In this document: in pieces, positions 52,799 through 61,079 of the stretch | Position numbering within the stretch: the first letter of the stretch is position 1 | How the letters are laid out: the number at the start of each line of letters is the position of its first letter | DNA from: Ga0077527 sp964433345 | GTDB lineage: Bacteria; Pseudomonadota; Gammaproteobacteria; Burkholderiales; SG8-41 | NCBI GenBank assembly: GCA_964433345.1 | Contig: CAYSQJ010000002.1 | Span: forward strand, 248,001 to 312,000 | DNA: 64,000 nucleotides | Direction of reading: 5' to 3' | The notes under the pieces: model-generated | What the model was told of the DNA's origin: nothing | The model's database searches: none | The model's input: the letters and a program-made list of their open reading frames with translations, nothing else | Position numbers and translations under genes: made by a program

Positions 52799-53473
52799 TT
52801 AATGTGCGTGCTGCTGTTGCCGCCCTTGTGCTGCCGGACGTGCTGCGCCGGCGCGTGCGCCGCGCGGTCCGCCGGGCCCCATCGCCATGCGCGAGTCGAT
52901 GCCGCGGTGGAAGGCGACCGGCCCTTCGTTCACCAGTTCCGTAACTTCGTCGGCGTGGCCCTGCAATGCGGCGGACACCTTCGGATCCGGTGAAGTACGG
53001 GTGACGATGGCGCCCTTCGCCGTGAATTCGATGCTGGACTTGATGTTTTTCGCGTTGTCGAAAATCACCGGCAGCGTGGTGCTGAAAATATTGAATTCCT
53101 TGCCCTCTTTAAGTCGGCCGGACATGCTGGCAACGTGGGCCTTGATGTCCTGCGCGATCTTCGGATCATCGGACTCGGTGACGGTCCTGATGCCGTCGGG
53201 CAGTCGGGTGACCGTGCGGCGGATTTTGGTGTTCGCATGCACCAGGTTCATGGTGACACCCATGTCGGCGGCGGAATTGGCGTCCTGTGTGGTCAGCATG
53301 CCGACGGGGCCGCGCCCCATACCCATGCCCTGACGCATCATCGACTCGTGGCCGGCGTGGCCGTGATCGTGCTGGCCGGCACTCCGGTTGCCCGGACCAG
53401 TCTGGGCGATGGCGGTGCTGCTTGCAAACACCGCAGCGGCCATTGTGATGAAGAATTGTGTACGTGAAATCAT
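52799..53473 (-). CDS. Exported protein of unknown function
   Basis: A 224-residue protein with a signal peptide ending STAIAQ, a His/Gly/Met-rich stretch (GQHDHGHAGHESMMRQGMGMG), a central domain rich in charged residues (TKIRRTVTRLPDGIRTVTES) and a C-terminal Gly/Arg/Gln-rich tail. No recognisable enzyme motif. The His/Met-rich stretch suits metal binding. Lies between the exported methyltransferase and the Spy-like gene. Confidence 0.78.
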   Translation of the reverse strand: MISRTQFFITMAAAVFASSTAIAQTGPGNRSAGQHDHGHAGHESMMRQGMGMGRGPVGMLTTQDANSAADMGVTMNLVHANTKIRRTVTRLPDGIRTVTESDDPKIAQDIKAHVASMSGRLKEGKEFNIFSTTLPVIFDNAKNIKSSIEFTAKGAIVTRTSPDPKVSAALQGHADEVTELVNEGPVAFHRGIDSRMAMGPGGPRGARAGAARPAAQGRQQQHAH

Positions 53474-53498
53474 CGCTGCACTCCTCGGAAACCGCCGT

Positions 53499-53528
53499 AA
53501 AAAAGGAGGAGCCCGGTTGGGCCCCTCC
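53499..53528 (-). terminator. Rho-independent terminator of the Spy-like gene
   Basis: On the minus strand GGAGGGGCCC pairs with GGGCTCCTCC (one mismatch) around a four-base loop, followed by TTTTTT. It lies 18 bases after the gene's stop. Confidence 0.8.
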
Positions 53529-53545
53529 CACTGTTGCCGCCAGGC

Positions 53546-54007
53546 TCAGTGTTTGTGTTCGCCGGCTGCCGGGCCATTGCCCTGACCGCGCGGACCGCGG
53601 TGCTCGGGCAGGGTGATGCCTTTCTCGGCCGCGCGCTTTTCCATCTCGGCGCGGTTGGCCAGGGCCAACTGCTGGCGCTCTTCCGGGGTCTGGGCGTTGC
53701 GCATCTTGTCGCGGAAGGCAGTGCGCTCTTCCGGGGTCATCAGCGACTGTCCGCCCTCGGCGCCACGCGGGCCGCGGCCTTCAGCCTTGCCGTGTCCGGC
53801 ATGCGATTCACCGTGTTTCATGCCCTGCATGCGGCCATGTTTCATGCCTTCCATGCGGTTCTGGCCGGCTTGGCCCTGCATGCCCTGGTGCTGCCCGCCC
53901 TGTTTCGCACCGTGCTCCATGTGGCCACCCATCGGGCTGGCATGGACGACGGCGGCGAGGCCGAGGGAAAGGGCAACTGCGGCAGCGATCTTGTTCAGCG
54001 TGTTCAT
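53546..54007 (-). CDS. Exported Spy-like His/Met/Gly-rich protein
   Basis: A 153-residue protein with a signal peptide ending VVHAS. The mature N-terminal part has HMEHGAKQGGQHQGMQGQAG and MKHGRMQGMKHGESHAGHG repeats; then a helical domain LMTPEERTAFRDKMRNAQTP-like region resembles Spy/CpxP; the tail is Gly/Pro-rich. It is the paralogue of the protein at 23519-23959. Divergent from the two-component genes, so it may be their target. A Spy-like chaperone or copper-binding role is inferred. Confidence 0.82.
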   Translation of the reverse strand: MNTLNKIAAAVALSLGLAAVVHASPMGGHMEHGAKQGGQHQGMQGQAGQNRMEGMKHGRMQGMKHGESHAGHGKAEGRGPRGAEGGQSLMTPEERTAFRDKMRNAQTPEERQQLALANRAEMEKRAAEKGITLPEHRGPRGQGNGPAAGEHKH

Positions 54008-54083
54008 GGTCTCTTCCTTTGCGTAAGTTGTGGAATTCTTCTGCCCGGGTTCACCCGCTGCTGCGCGGACGTTCCTGACGCCT

Positions 54084-54099
54084 GCATTAACGCATTAAC
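54084..54099. promoter_or_regulatory. Tandem GCATTAAC repeat in the divergent promoter region
   Basis: GCATTAAC occurs twice back to back (54084-54091, 54092-54099), between the Spy-like gene and the response regulator gene. Paired direct repeats of this size are common operator layouts, but no function is shown here. Confidence 0.35.
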
Positions 54100-54163
54100 C
54101 TGTAAACCAGTTGTTACCGGCAAGGGTCGTTTGGTATCGCTGCTTTGCAAGCGGAGAGACATT

Positions 54164-54178
54164 GATACACTGCGATAC
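54164..54178. promoter_or_regulatory. Direct GATAC repeats upstream of the response regulator
   Basis: GATACactgcGATAC has two half-sites ten bases apart, the spacing used by OmpR-type regulators, 46-60 bases before the ATG. Autoregulation is possible but unproven. Confidence 0.35.
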
Positions 54179-54223
54179 AATTTTCCGGGCGGCTCCCGGA
54201 GACCTCCGGTATAAACGCAAACC

Positions 54224-54961
54224 ATGAGTGCCGCCATGAATACGCCGGACCACATCCTGGTGGTGGACGACGACCGGGAAATCCGCAGCCTGCTCACCGA
54301 ATACCTGCAGCAGCAGGGTTACCGCGTCAGTGCCGCCGCCGACGGCAGGGGCCTGCGCGCGGCGATGGCGCAGGCCCATCCCGACCTGGTGATCCTCGAC
54401 CTGATGCTGCCCGGCGAGGACGGCCTGACGCTGTGCCGCGAGCTGCGCGCCCGGTCCGAAGTGCCGGTGATCATGCTCACGGCGCGCGGCGATGAGACCG
54501 ACCGTGTCGTCGGCCTCGAACTGGGTGCGGACGACTATGTCGCCAAGCCCTTCAGCCCGCGCGAGCTGCTCGCGCGCATCAAGAGCGTGCTGCGGCGCGC
54601 GCGCGCCCTGCCCGAGAACCTCAGAAGCGGCGACACCGGCGTGTTCCGCTTTGCCGGCTGGACGCTGGATGCGGCGACGCGCGACCTGACTTCGCCGCAG
54701 GGCGTGCTGGTCGCGCTTTCCGGTACCGATTTCCGGCTGCTGAAGATTTTTGTCGAGCATCCCAACCGTGTGCTGACCCGAGACCAGCTGGTCGACCTGA
54801 TGCTCGCGCGCGAGGCCGGCCCCTACGACCGCGCGATCGACATCCAGGTCAGCCGCCTGCGCCAGCGCCTTGGCGAGGATGCGAAGGAGCCGGCGATCAT
54901 CAAGACCGTGCGCGGGCAGGGTTATGTTTTTGCTGCGCATGTCGAGAGCCTGCCGCGATGA
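54224..54961 (+). CDS. OmpR-family response regulator
   Basis: A 245-residue two-component regulator: receiver domain with acidic pocket VVDDDRE and phosphorylatable Asp in LVILDLMLPGEDGL, then a winged-helix DNA-binding domain (LSGTDFRLLKIFVEHPNRVLTRDQL, RAIDIQVSRLRQRLGED). The start could be 54224 or 54236. Its stop overlaps the kinase start. Flanked by copper and Spy-like genes, so it may sense copper or envelope stress (inference). Confidence 0.92.
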   Translation: MSAAMNTPDHILVVDDDREIRSLLTEYLQQQGYRVSAAADGRGLRAAMAQAHPDLVILDLMLPGEDGLTLCRELRARSEVPVIMLTARGDETDRVVGLELGADDYVAKPFSPRELLARIKSVLRRARALPENLRSGDTGVFRFAGWTLDAATRDLTSPQGVLVALSGTDFRLLKIFVEHPNRVLTRDQLVDLMLAREAGPYDRAIDIQVSRLRQRLGEDAKEPAIIKTVRGQGYVFAAHVESLPR

Positions 54962-56412
54962 GGCTGCTGCCGCGTTCGCTGTTCAGCCGGCTGACGCTGG
55001 TGCTGCTGGGCGGCCTGCTGGTCGCACAGTTGCTCAGCTTCGCGATCCACATGCATGACCGCGGCGAACTGCTGGCGCAGGCGAGCGGCATGCAGTCGGC
55101 GCAGCGCATTGCCGACATCGTCAGGCTGCTCGACACGCTGGCGCCCGCGGAGCGGCAGAAGATCGTCCGGGTGCTGGCGGCCCCGCCGCTGGCGGTCAGC
55201 CTCGACCGGCCGCCCCTGCAGCGGGCAGACGCGCAGAGCGAATCGGGGACGCGGGCTTTGCTGTTCGCATCGATGCTGAGACGCCATCTCGGCAACGAGC
55301 GGCCGTTGACCGTCGCGATGGCCACCGGCCGGCAGGGACTGGCGCAGGGACAGTGGAGAGGCCAGGGACAGGGTTATGGCGGCGCCGGCATGTATGCGCC
55401 ACGCCGGGACGATGGGGATGAGGTGCCGGCGTCGCCGATGATGCGCCACGGCGGCGGGGGTGGCGGCGGACTGATATTCGTCGCCCAGGTCACCTTGCGC
55501 GACGGCACGCTGGCGACTTTCGACACGCGGCCTCCGCAGACCACCGAGAACTGGCCGTACCGGCTGCTCGCCAGCATCCTGCTGTTGCTGGCCGCGGTGA
55601 TCATGGTCTCGCTGATCGCGGTGCGCTGGGCGACACGACCGCTGAAGACCCTGGCTGATGCCGCCGACGAACTGGGACGCAACATCCATCGGCCGCCCCT
55701 GGCGGAGCAGGGGCCGACCGAGGTGGCGCGTGCCGCGCGCGCTTTCAACACCATGCAGTCGCGTCTGGTGGCCTATCTGAGCGAGCGCACCCGGGTGCTG
55801 GCGGCAATGTCGCACGACCTGAAGACGCCGATCACGCGCCTGCGGCTGCGCGCCGAGCTGCTGCAGGACGAGCAGCTGCGCGACAAGTTCGAACGCGACC
55901 TGCGCGAGATGGAGACCATGGTGGCCTCCGCGCTCGATTTCCTGCGCGGCATGGACAATGGCGAACCGGTACGGCCGGTGGACATCAACGCGATGCTGGA
56001 GAGCCTGCAGGCGGACCTGCGCGAGACCGGCGGCGCGGTGACGATTGAAGGGCGGGCGGCAAGCCCGTACCCCGGCAGGCCGCAGGCGCTGAAGCGCTGC
56101 CTCGCCAACCTGGTGGAGAATGCGATCAAGTACGGCAAGGCGGCCCGCGTCGTGGTGGATGACGACAACGACCGGCTGCAGATCAGCATCCTTGATGAAG
56201 GACCGGGCATACCGGCCGAACATCTCGACAGGATCTTCGAGCCCTACTACCGCGTCGAGGGTTCGCGCAGCCGCGATACCGGCGGCACCGGGCTGGGACT
56301 GGCGATCGCGAAGAACGTCGCCGAACTGCATGGCGGCAGCCTCGAAGTGCGCAACCGCAGGGAAGGCGGTTTGGCTGCGGTGTTAACCTTGTCCAGAAAA
56401 TCAGCGTCATGA
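54958..56412 (+). CDS. Sensor histidine kinase
   Basis: A 484-residue membrane kinase with two membrane segments flanking a periplasmic domain of about 165 residues, a HAMP-like linker (RWATRPLKTLADAADELGRN), the phosphoacceptor motif MSHDLKTPITRLR, and ATPase boxes LVENAIKYGK, DEGPGIP and GGTGLGLAIAKN. The periplasmic part has a flexible Gly-rich stretch with Met, His and Asp (GGAGMYAPRRDDGDE, MMRHGGGGGGG). Overlaps the regulator gene by four bases. Confidence 0.92.
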   Translation: MRLLPRSLFSRLTLVLLGGLLVAQLLSFAIHMHDRGELLAQASGMQSAQRIADIVRLLDTLAPAERQKIVRVLAAPPLAVSLDRPPLQRADAQSESGTRALLFASMLRRHLGNERPLTVAMATGRQGLAQGQWRGQGQGYGGAGMYAPRRDDGDEVPASPMMRHGGGGGGGLIFVAQVTLRDGTLATFDTRPPQTTENWPYRLLASILLLLAAVIMVSLIAVRWATRPLKTLADAADELGRNIHRPPLAEQGPTEVARAARAFNTMQSRLVAYLSERTRVLAAMSHDLKTPITRLRLRAELLQDEQLRDKFERDLREMETMVASALDFLRGMDNGEPVRPVDINAMLESLQADLRETGGAVTIEGRAASPYPGRPQALKRCLANLVENAIKYGKAARVVVDDDNDRLQISILDEGPGIPAEHLDRIFEPYYRVEGSRSRDTGGTGLGLAIAKNVAELHGGSLEVRNRREGGLAAVLTLSRKSAS

Positions 56413-56430
56413 TCTCCGCTTGCAGCAAAC

Positions 56431-56444
56431 CTGATCCTCATCAA
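56431..56444. promoter_or_regulatory. FNR-like operator upstream of the ABC exporter genes
   Basis: CTGATCCTCATCAA matches nine of ten consensus bases (C for the first T). It lies about 111 bases before the start at 56555, farther than usual. Confidence 0.4.
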
Positions 56445-56554
56445 GGTCGTATCGTTCTTCTTTGTCGATCATGCCACCTGCGGCCTGGCCATATCCCTCG
56501 TGGTCATGAAACGAATCCGATGAAGCCGGCCGGGCATTCCCGTGGAGACCGTTG

Positions 56555-57745
56555 ATGAAGCTGTTACCTGCTTTACCCCGCCAGTTCTGGTTCGCGCTCT
56601 TCGGCGTGCTGCTGCTTGCCGGACTGGGATGGGTGGCGACCCGCAGCGGTCCGCTGGCGCCGATCAAAGTGACGGTGACACCGGTAGTGACCGGCGAGGT
56701 GCAGCCCGGGTTGTTCGGCATCGGCGTGGTCGAGGCGCGTCGCGCCTATCTGGTTGGCCCCACCGTGGCCGGGAGGGTCCGGCGGGTGCTGGTCGATGTT
56801 GGCGATGCCGTGAGGGCGGGGCAATTGCTGGCGGAAATGGAGCCGGTCGACCTCGACGCGCGGCTGGCTGCAGCGGACGCCGCGATTGCCCGCGCGCGCA
56901 GCGCAGTGGCGAGCGCGGTGGCGCAGGTCAGCGATGCAAAAAGCCGGCAGTCGCTGGCGGCGGCTGAGGCGCGCCGTTACCGGGATCTGGCAGAGAAGGG
57001 TTATGTCAGTCCCAGCGCGGTGGAAGCACGGATCCAGCAGCAGCAGTCCGCCGACGCGCAGCTCGCGGCAGCCGGATCGGCGCTGGCCAGTGCGAGACAG
57101 GACATCAGCCGTCTGGAAGCGGAAAGTATCGCGGTGGGCAGCCTGAGGGCAAACATCCGGTTGACGGCGCCGGTCGATGGCGTTGTCACTTCGCGCGATG
57201 CCGAGCCGGGCTCGACAGTGGTCGCCGGCCAGGCAGTGCTCAAACTGATGGATCCCGCAAGCCTGTGGATACGCATGCGGCTGGATCAGAGCCGCTCCAC
57301 CGGCCTGCAGGCCGGCGTTCCGGCCGGCATAACCCTGCGTTCCAGACCCCATGCGGTGCTCGAAGGTGCCGTGGCCAGGGTTGAATTGGTCAGCGACAGC
57401 GTGACCGAAGAGCGGATAGCCGCTGTCGCCTTTGATCAGCCGCCCCAGGGCCTTTCAATCGGCGAAATGGCCGAGATCACATTGCGCCTGCCGGTGGTGC
57501 GTGATGCGCTGGTGGTGCCCAATGCAGCCTTGCGCCGCCGTGGCGCCGACAGCGGCGTCTGGATTCTCGCGGGCGGCGATTTGCGCTTTGCAGCGGTCAA
57601 AATCGGAGCACAGGGTGCCGACGGCAGGGTGCAGGTCATCGAGGGACTCAAGGCCGGTGACGAGATCATTGTCTATAGCGAGCGCGACCTCGCTGAAGAC
57701 AGCCGCATCCAGGTGGTGAAATCCCTGCAGGGAGATGCCGGGTGA
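56555..57745 (+). CDS. HlyD/RND-type membrane fusion protein of an ABC exporter
   Basis: A 396-residue periplasmic adaptor with one N-terminal membrane anchor (FWFALFGVLLLAGLGWVAT). The lipoyl-like and barrel-sandwich part (VGPTVAGRVRRVLVDVGDAV), a helical hairpin and the downstream beta-barrel region (GVVTSRDAEPGSTVVAGQAV) are typical. ATG 56555 follows GGAG; a TTG directly before it is possible. Its stop overlaps the permease start. Confidence 0.88.
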   Translation: MKLLPALPRQFWFALFGVLLLAGLGWVATRSGPLAPIKVTVTPVVTGEVQPGLFGIGVVEARRAYLVGPTVAGRVRRVLVDVGDAVRAGQLLAEMEPVDLDARLAAADAAIARARSAVASAVAQVSDAKSRQSLAAAEARRYRDLAEKGYVSPSAVEARIQQQQSADAQLAAAGSALASARQDISRLEAESIAVGSLRANIRLTAPVDGVVTSRDAEPGSTVVAGQAVLKLMDPASLWIRMRLDQSRSTGLQAGVPAGITLRSRPHAVLEGAVARVELVSDSVTEERIAAVAFDQPPQGLSIGEMAEITLRLPVVRDALVVPNAALRRRGADSGVWILAGGDLRFAAVKIGAQGADGRVQVIEGLKAGDEIIVYSERDLAEDSRIQVVKSLQGDAG

Positions 57746-58935
57746 TCAGTCTCGCCGGACGGGACATCCTCCACTCCTGGGGCAAGTTCGTGCTGACCGG
57801 CCTCGGCCTCGGGTTGCTGATCGGCGTCACCCTCAGCATGGCCGGCGTCTACCGCGGCATGGTGGATGATGCGAAAGTGCTGCTCACCAACAGCGGGGCC
57901 GATCTTTGGGTGGTGCAGAAGGATACCCAGGGGCCCTATGCGGAGTCTTCGAGCATACGTGACGATGTCTATCGCGGCATACTCGGCATGCATGGCGTGG
58001 CGCGCGCATCCAATGTGACTTACCTGACCATGCAGGTGCGCCGGGGCGGCACTGACACCCGCGCCATGGTGGTCGGTTTCGAACCCCGCCAGCCGGGCGA
58101 ACCGAATTATCTGGTGGCGGGACGGCGGCCGACCCGCAGTCACTACGAAGCCGTGGCTGATGTCTCCACCGGATTCGCGCTCGGTGACCGCATCCGCATC
58201 CGCCGACACGAGTACACCGTGGTCGGGCTGACCCGGCGCATGGTGTCCTCCGGCGGCGATCCGATGGTGTTCATCCCGCTCAAGGACGCTCAGGAAGCCC
58301 AGTTCCTGAAAGACAACGATGCCATCGTCAGCGAGCGCGCCCGTACCGCGCAGAATCCCGCACTCAACCGGCCCGGCGTTCCCGGCCTGCTGGAGGCCAT
58401 CAATGCCTCGCAGGCCAGCAACCGCAATGTCAATGCCGTGCTGGTCAACGTGAGCGCAGGCCATGCGCCCGAAGCCGTCGCGGCGGAGATACGGCGCTGG
58501 AAACATCTGCAGGCTTATACCCGGGTGCAGATGGAGGAGATCCTGATCGCCAAGCTCATTGCCACGGCAGCCCGGCAGATCGGCATGTTCTTGGTGATAC
58601 TGGCGGTGGTCAGCGCGGCCATCGTTGCTTTCATCATCTACACCATGACGCTGGGCAAGATTCGCGAAATCGCCGTGCTCAAGCTGATCGGCACGCGCAA
58701 TCGCACCATCGCCGGCATGATCCTGCAGCAGGCCATGGGCCTCGGGGTGATCGGGTTCATCGTCGGCAAGATCAGCGCGACCCTGTGGGCGCCGGCATTC
58801 CCGAAATACGTGCTGCTCGAAACAGGGGATGCAGTGCGCGGATTTGTCGTGGTGATGCTGGTGTGCGCGGTGGCGAGCACCCTGGCGATACGAGCCGCGC
58901 TGCGGGTCGATCCGGCCACGGCGATCGGTGGCTGA
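57742..58935 (+). CDS. ABC exporter permease, FtsX/DevC-like
   Basis: A 397-residue permease with an N-terminal membrane segment, a large periplasmic MacB/FtsX-like domain and three C-terminal helices (IGMFLVILAVVSAAIVAFII and following). The start is GTG 57742, overlapping the preceding stop. With the adaptor and ATPase it forms a DevBCA/MacB-like exporter of an unknown substrate. Confidence 0.88.
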   Translation: MISLAGRDILHSWGKFVLTGLGLGLLIGVTLSMAGVYRGMVDDAKVLLTNSGADLWVVQKDTQGPYAESSSIRDDVYRGILGMHGVARASNVTYLTMQVRRGGTDTRAMVVGFEPRQPGEPNYLVAGRRPTRSHYEAVADVSTGFALGDRIRIRRHEYTVVGLTRRMVSSGGDPMVFIPLKDAQEAQFLKDNDAIVSERARTAQNPALNRPGVPGLLEAINASQASNRNVNAVLVNVSAGHAPEAVAAEIRRWKHLQAYTRVQMEEILIAKLIATAARQIGMFLVILAVVSAAIVAFIIYTMTLGKIREIAVLKLIGTRNRTIAGMILQQAMGLGVIGFIVGKISATLWAPAFPKYVLLETGDAVRGFVVVMLVCAVASTLAIRAALRVDPATAIGG

Positions 58936-59647
58936 CGTGGAGCCCGCTGCCGGCATCACCATCACGGGCCTGAGCAAGCGCTACGGCGAAGGGGCTTCGG
59001 CGGTCGACGCGCTGAAGGATGTCAACATGCGTGTCGCCCCCGGCGAAGTGGTGGGCCTGATCGGTCCCAGCGGTTCAGGCAAGACGACATTGCTCAAATG
59101 CCTGGGTGCGGTGATCGAACCCACGCGCGGCCGCATGACCCTGGGCGGCGAAGACATTTACGACAACGGCTGGAAAATTTCAGACCTCCGGGAATTGCGC
59201 CGCGACCGTATCGGTTTCATTTTCCAGGCGCCCTACCTGATTCCGTTTCTCGACGTCACCGACAACGTGGCCCTGCTGCCGATGCTGGCGGGGCGGCGCA
59301 ATGCGGAGGCGCGAGCGCGGGCACTGGAGTTGCTGGAGGCGCTCGACGTGGCGCATCGGGCGAAGGCGCTGCCATCCGAATTGTCGGGCGGCGAGCAGCA
59401 GCGGGTGTCGATCGCGCGTGCGCTGGCCAACCGCCCACCGGTGATACTGGCCGACGAACCGACCGCGCCGCTGGACAGCGAGCGGGCGCTGGCTGTGGTG
59501 CGCATCCTGAACCAGATGGCCAGCCAGTACCAGACCGCCATTATCGTGGTCACTCACGACGAGAAAATCATTCCCACTTTCAAGCGCATTTACCATATCC
59601 GCGACGGGCAGACCATCGAGGAGGCGGGAGAGGGGCGCGGGCTCTGA
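58928..59647 (+). CDS. ABC exporter ATP-binding protein
   Basis: A 239-residue ATPase of the MacB/LolD type. Walker A GPSGSGKTT, signature LSGGEQQRVSIARAL, Walker B VILADEPTAPLDSE, and the H-loop VVTHDE are complete. The start is GTG 58928, overlapping the permease end by eight bases. Third gene of the exporter operon. Confidence 0.92.
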   Translation: MADVEPAAGITITGLSKRYGEGASAVDALKDVNMRVAPGEVVGLIGPSGSGKTTLLKCLGAVIEPTRGRMTLGGEDIYDNGWKISDLRELRRDRIGFIFQAPYLIPFLDVTDNVALLPMLAGRRNAEARARALELLEALDVAHRAKALPSELSGGEQQRVSIARALANRPPVILADEPTAPLDSERALAVVRILNQMASQYQTAIIVVTHDEKIIPTFKRIYHIRDGQTIEEAGEGRGL

Positions 59648-59675
59648 TTTTCGACCCCGGATCCGATGAGCTGAC

Positions 59676-60962
59676 ATGGACCCGCCGACTTCCATTGCGC
59701 CGCGCAGTGCTGCCGATGAACTGAATCATGGTTGTGACTGCCGCACCCTGGATCGGGACCTGTTGCGCCGGCGCCTGGAAAGCGACCCTGTTTTAAGCGG
59801 CCTCGCGCAAAGCATCAGGCAGACGCGGCCCCATCTGTTTTCGGATACTGTGGTCTTTGTCTCGCGCCCGATGGCGGACATCATTGCCCGCACGGTGGAG
59901 ACCATCGAGCAGGTGATTGCGCTGCCGGCCTACCAGGAACTGGCGCTGTCGCGGGCGCCGGACATTGCGCGATGTGAATTCGGTCCCCGCGGCGTGTTCA
60001 TGGGCTATGACTTCCATATCGGTGCCCAGGGGCCGCGGCTGATCGAGATCAATACCAATGCCGGCGGCGCCCTGCTCAATGCGGCGCTGGCGCGTGCCCA
60101 GCAAGCCTGTTGCGAGGTGATGCAGTGGGCTTATGTGCCCGGCCATGAGTTGCCCGAACTGGAGCAGGAGTTCTGCGACATGTTCTTCGCCGAATGGCGT
60201 CTGCAGCGCAGCGGCGCGCCCACAGGCGAACTGGTGATCGTCGATGACGGGCCTGCTGACCAGTATCTGGGGCCGGAGTTCGAGTTGTTCCGGCAGATGT
60301 TCCGGCGTCATGGCCTTTCTGCGCGCATTGCCGACCCGCGGGAGTTGGAGTGGCGGGAAGGCAGGCTCTGGTGCCGGGACGATATTGTCGACATGGTCTA
60401 CAACAGGCTGACCGATTTCCATCTTGCCGAACCCGGCCACCAGGCGCTGCGCCAGGCCTATGAGTCAGGCGTTGTGGTGCTGACCCCGCATCCGCGCGCA
60501 CATGCGCTGCACGCGGATAAGCGCAATCTGATTACCCTGAGCGATGACGGATTGTTGGCGGAGTGGGAAGTACCTGCGACTGCCCGCGATGTGCTCAGGG
60601 CTGCGGTTCCCCGGACCTGTCTGGTCAGCGCAGACAACGCGGACGATCTGTGGCGCCGGCGGCGGCAGTTTTTTTTCAAGCCCTTCGCCGGTTACGGCGC
60701 CAAGGCGGCGTACCGCGGCGACAAGCTGACACGCCGGGTCTGGGGCGAGATTCTCGCCGGCGATTTTGTGGCTCAGGAACTGGTGCCTTCGGGCGAACGC
60801 CTGGTGGCAGTCGACGGCGTGAGGACCGACCAGAAGTTCGATGTCCGCGCCTACACCTATGCCGGCAGGGTGCAACTCCTCGCCGCGCGCATCTATTCGG
60901 GACAGACCACCAATTTCCGCACTCCGGGCGGCGGTTTTGCGCCGGTGGTCGTGGCGCCCTAG
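59676..60962 (+). CDS. ATP-grasp-like protein of unknown function
   Basis: A 428-residue cytoplasmic protein. RLIEINTNAGGALLN and the later FFFKPFAGYGAKAAYRG followed by ILAGDFVAQELVPSGERL are reminiscent of ATP-grasp ligases (glutathione-synthetase-like), which join an acid and an amine using ATP. The N-terminal 60 residues differ. It follows the exporter genes by 28 bases on the same strand, so it might make or modify the exported compound (inference). Family assignment is moderate. Confidence 0.75.
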   Translation: MDPPTSIAPRSAADELNHGCDCRTLDRDLLRRRLESDPVLSGLAQSIRQTRPHLFSDTVVFVSRPMADIIARTVETIEQVIALPAYQELALSRAPDIARCEFGPRGVFMGYDFHIGAQGPRLIEINTNAGGALLNAALARAQQACCEVMQWAYVPGHELPELEQEFCDMFFAEWRLQRSGAPTGELVIVDDGPADQYLGPEFELFRQMFRRHGLSARIADPRELEWREGRLWCRDDIVDMVYNRLTDFHLAEPGHQALRQAYESGVVVLTPHPRAHALHADKRNLITLSDDGLLAEWEVPATARDVLRAAVPRTCLVSADNADDLWRRRRQFFFKPFAGYGAKAAYRGDKLTRRVWGEILAGDFVAQELVPSGERLVAVDGVRTDQKFDVRAYTYAGRVQLLAARIYSGQTTNFRTPGGGFAPVVVAP

Positions 60963-60980
60963 GCGGGCCATAGCGGTTGC

Positions 60981-60994
60981 ATGATCCACATCAA
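60981..60994. promoter_or_regulatory. FNR-like operator upstream of the DUF318-type permease
   Basis: ATGATCCACATCAA matches nine of ten consensus bases. It is centred about 92 bases before the permease ATG. Confidence 0.45.
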
Positions 60995-61079
60995 ATGGTT
61001 GCAGTACAGAGGCGTCATACTGCCGACGGTAATTTCCGTCTGCGTTTAGGACCATACGGTTTCAACAGGGGCTGATTTG

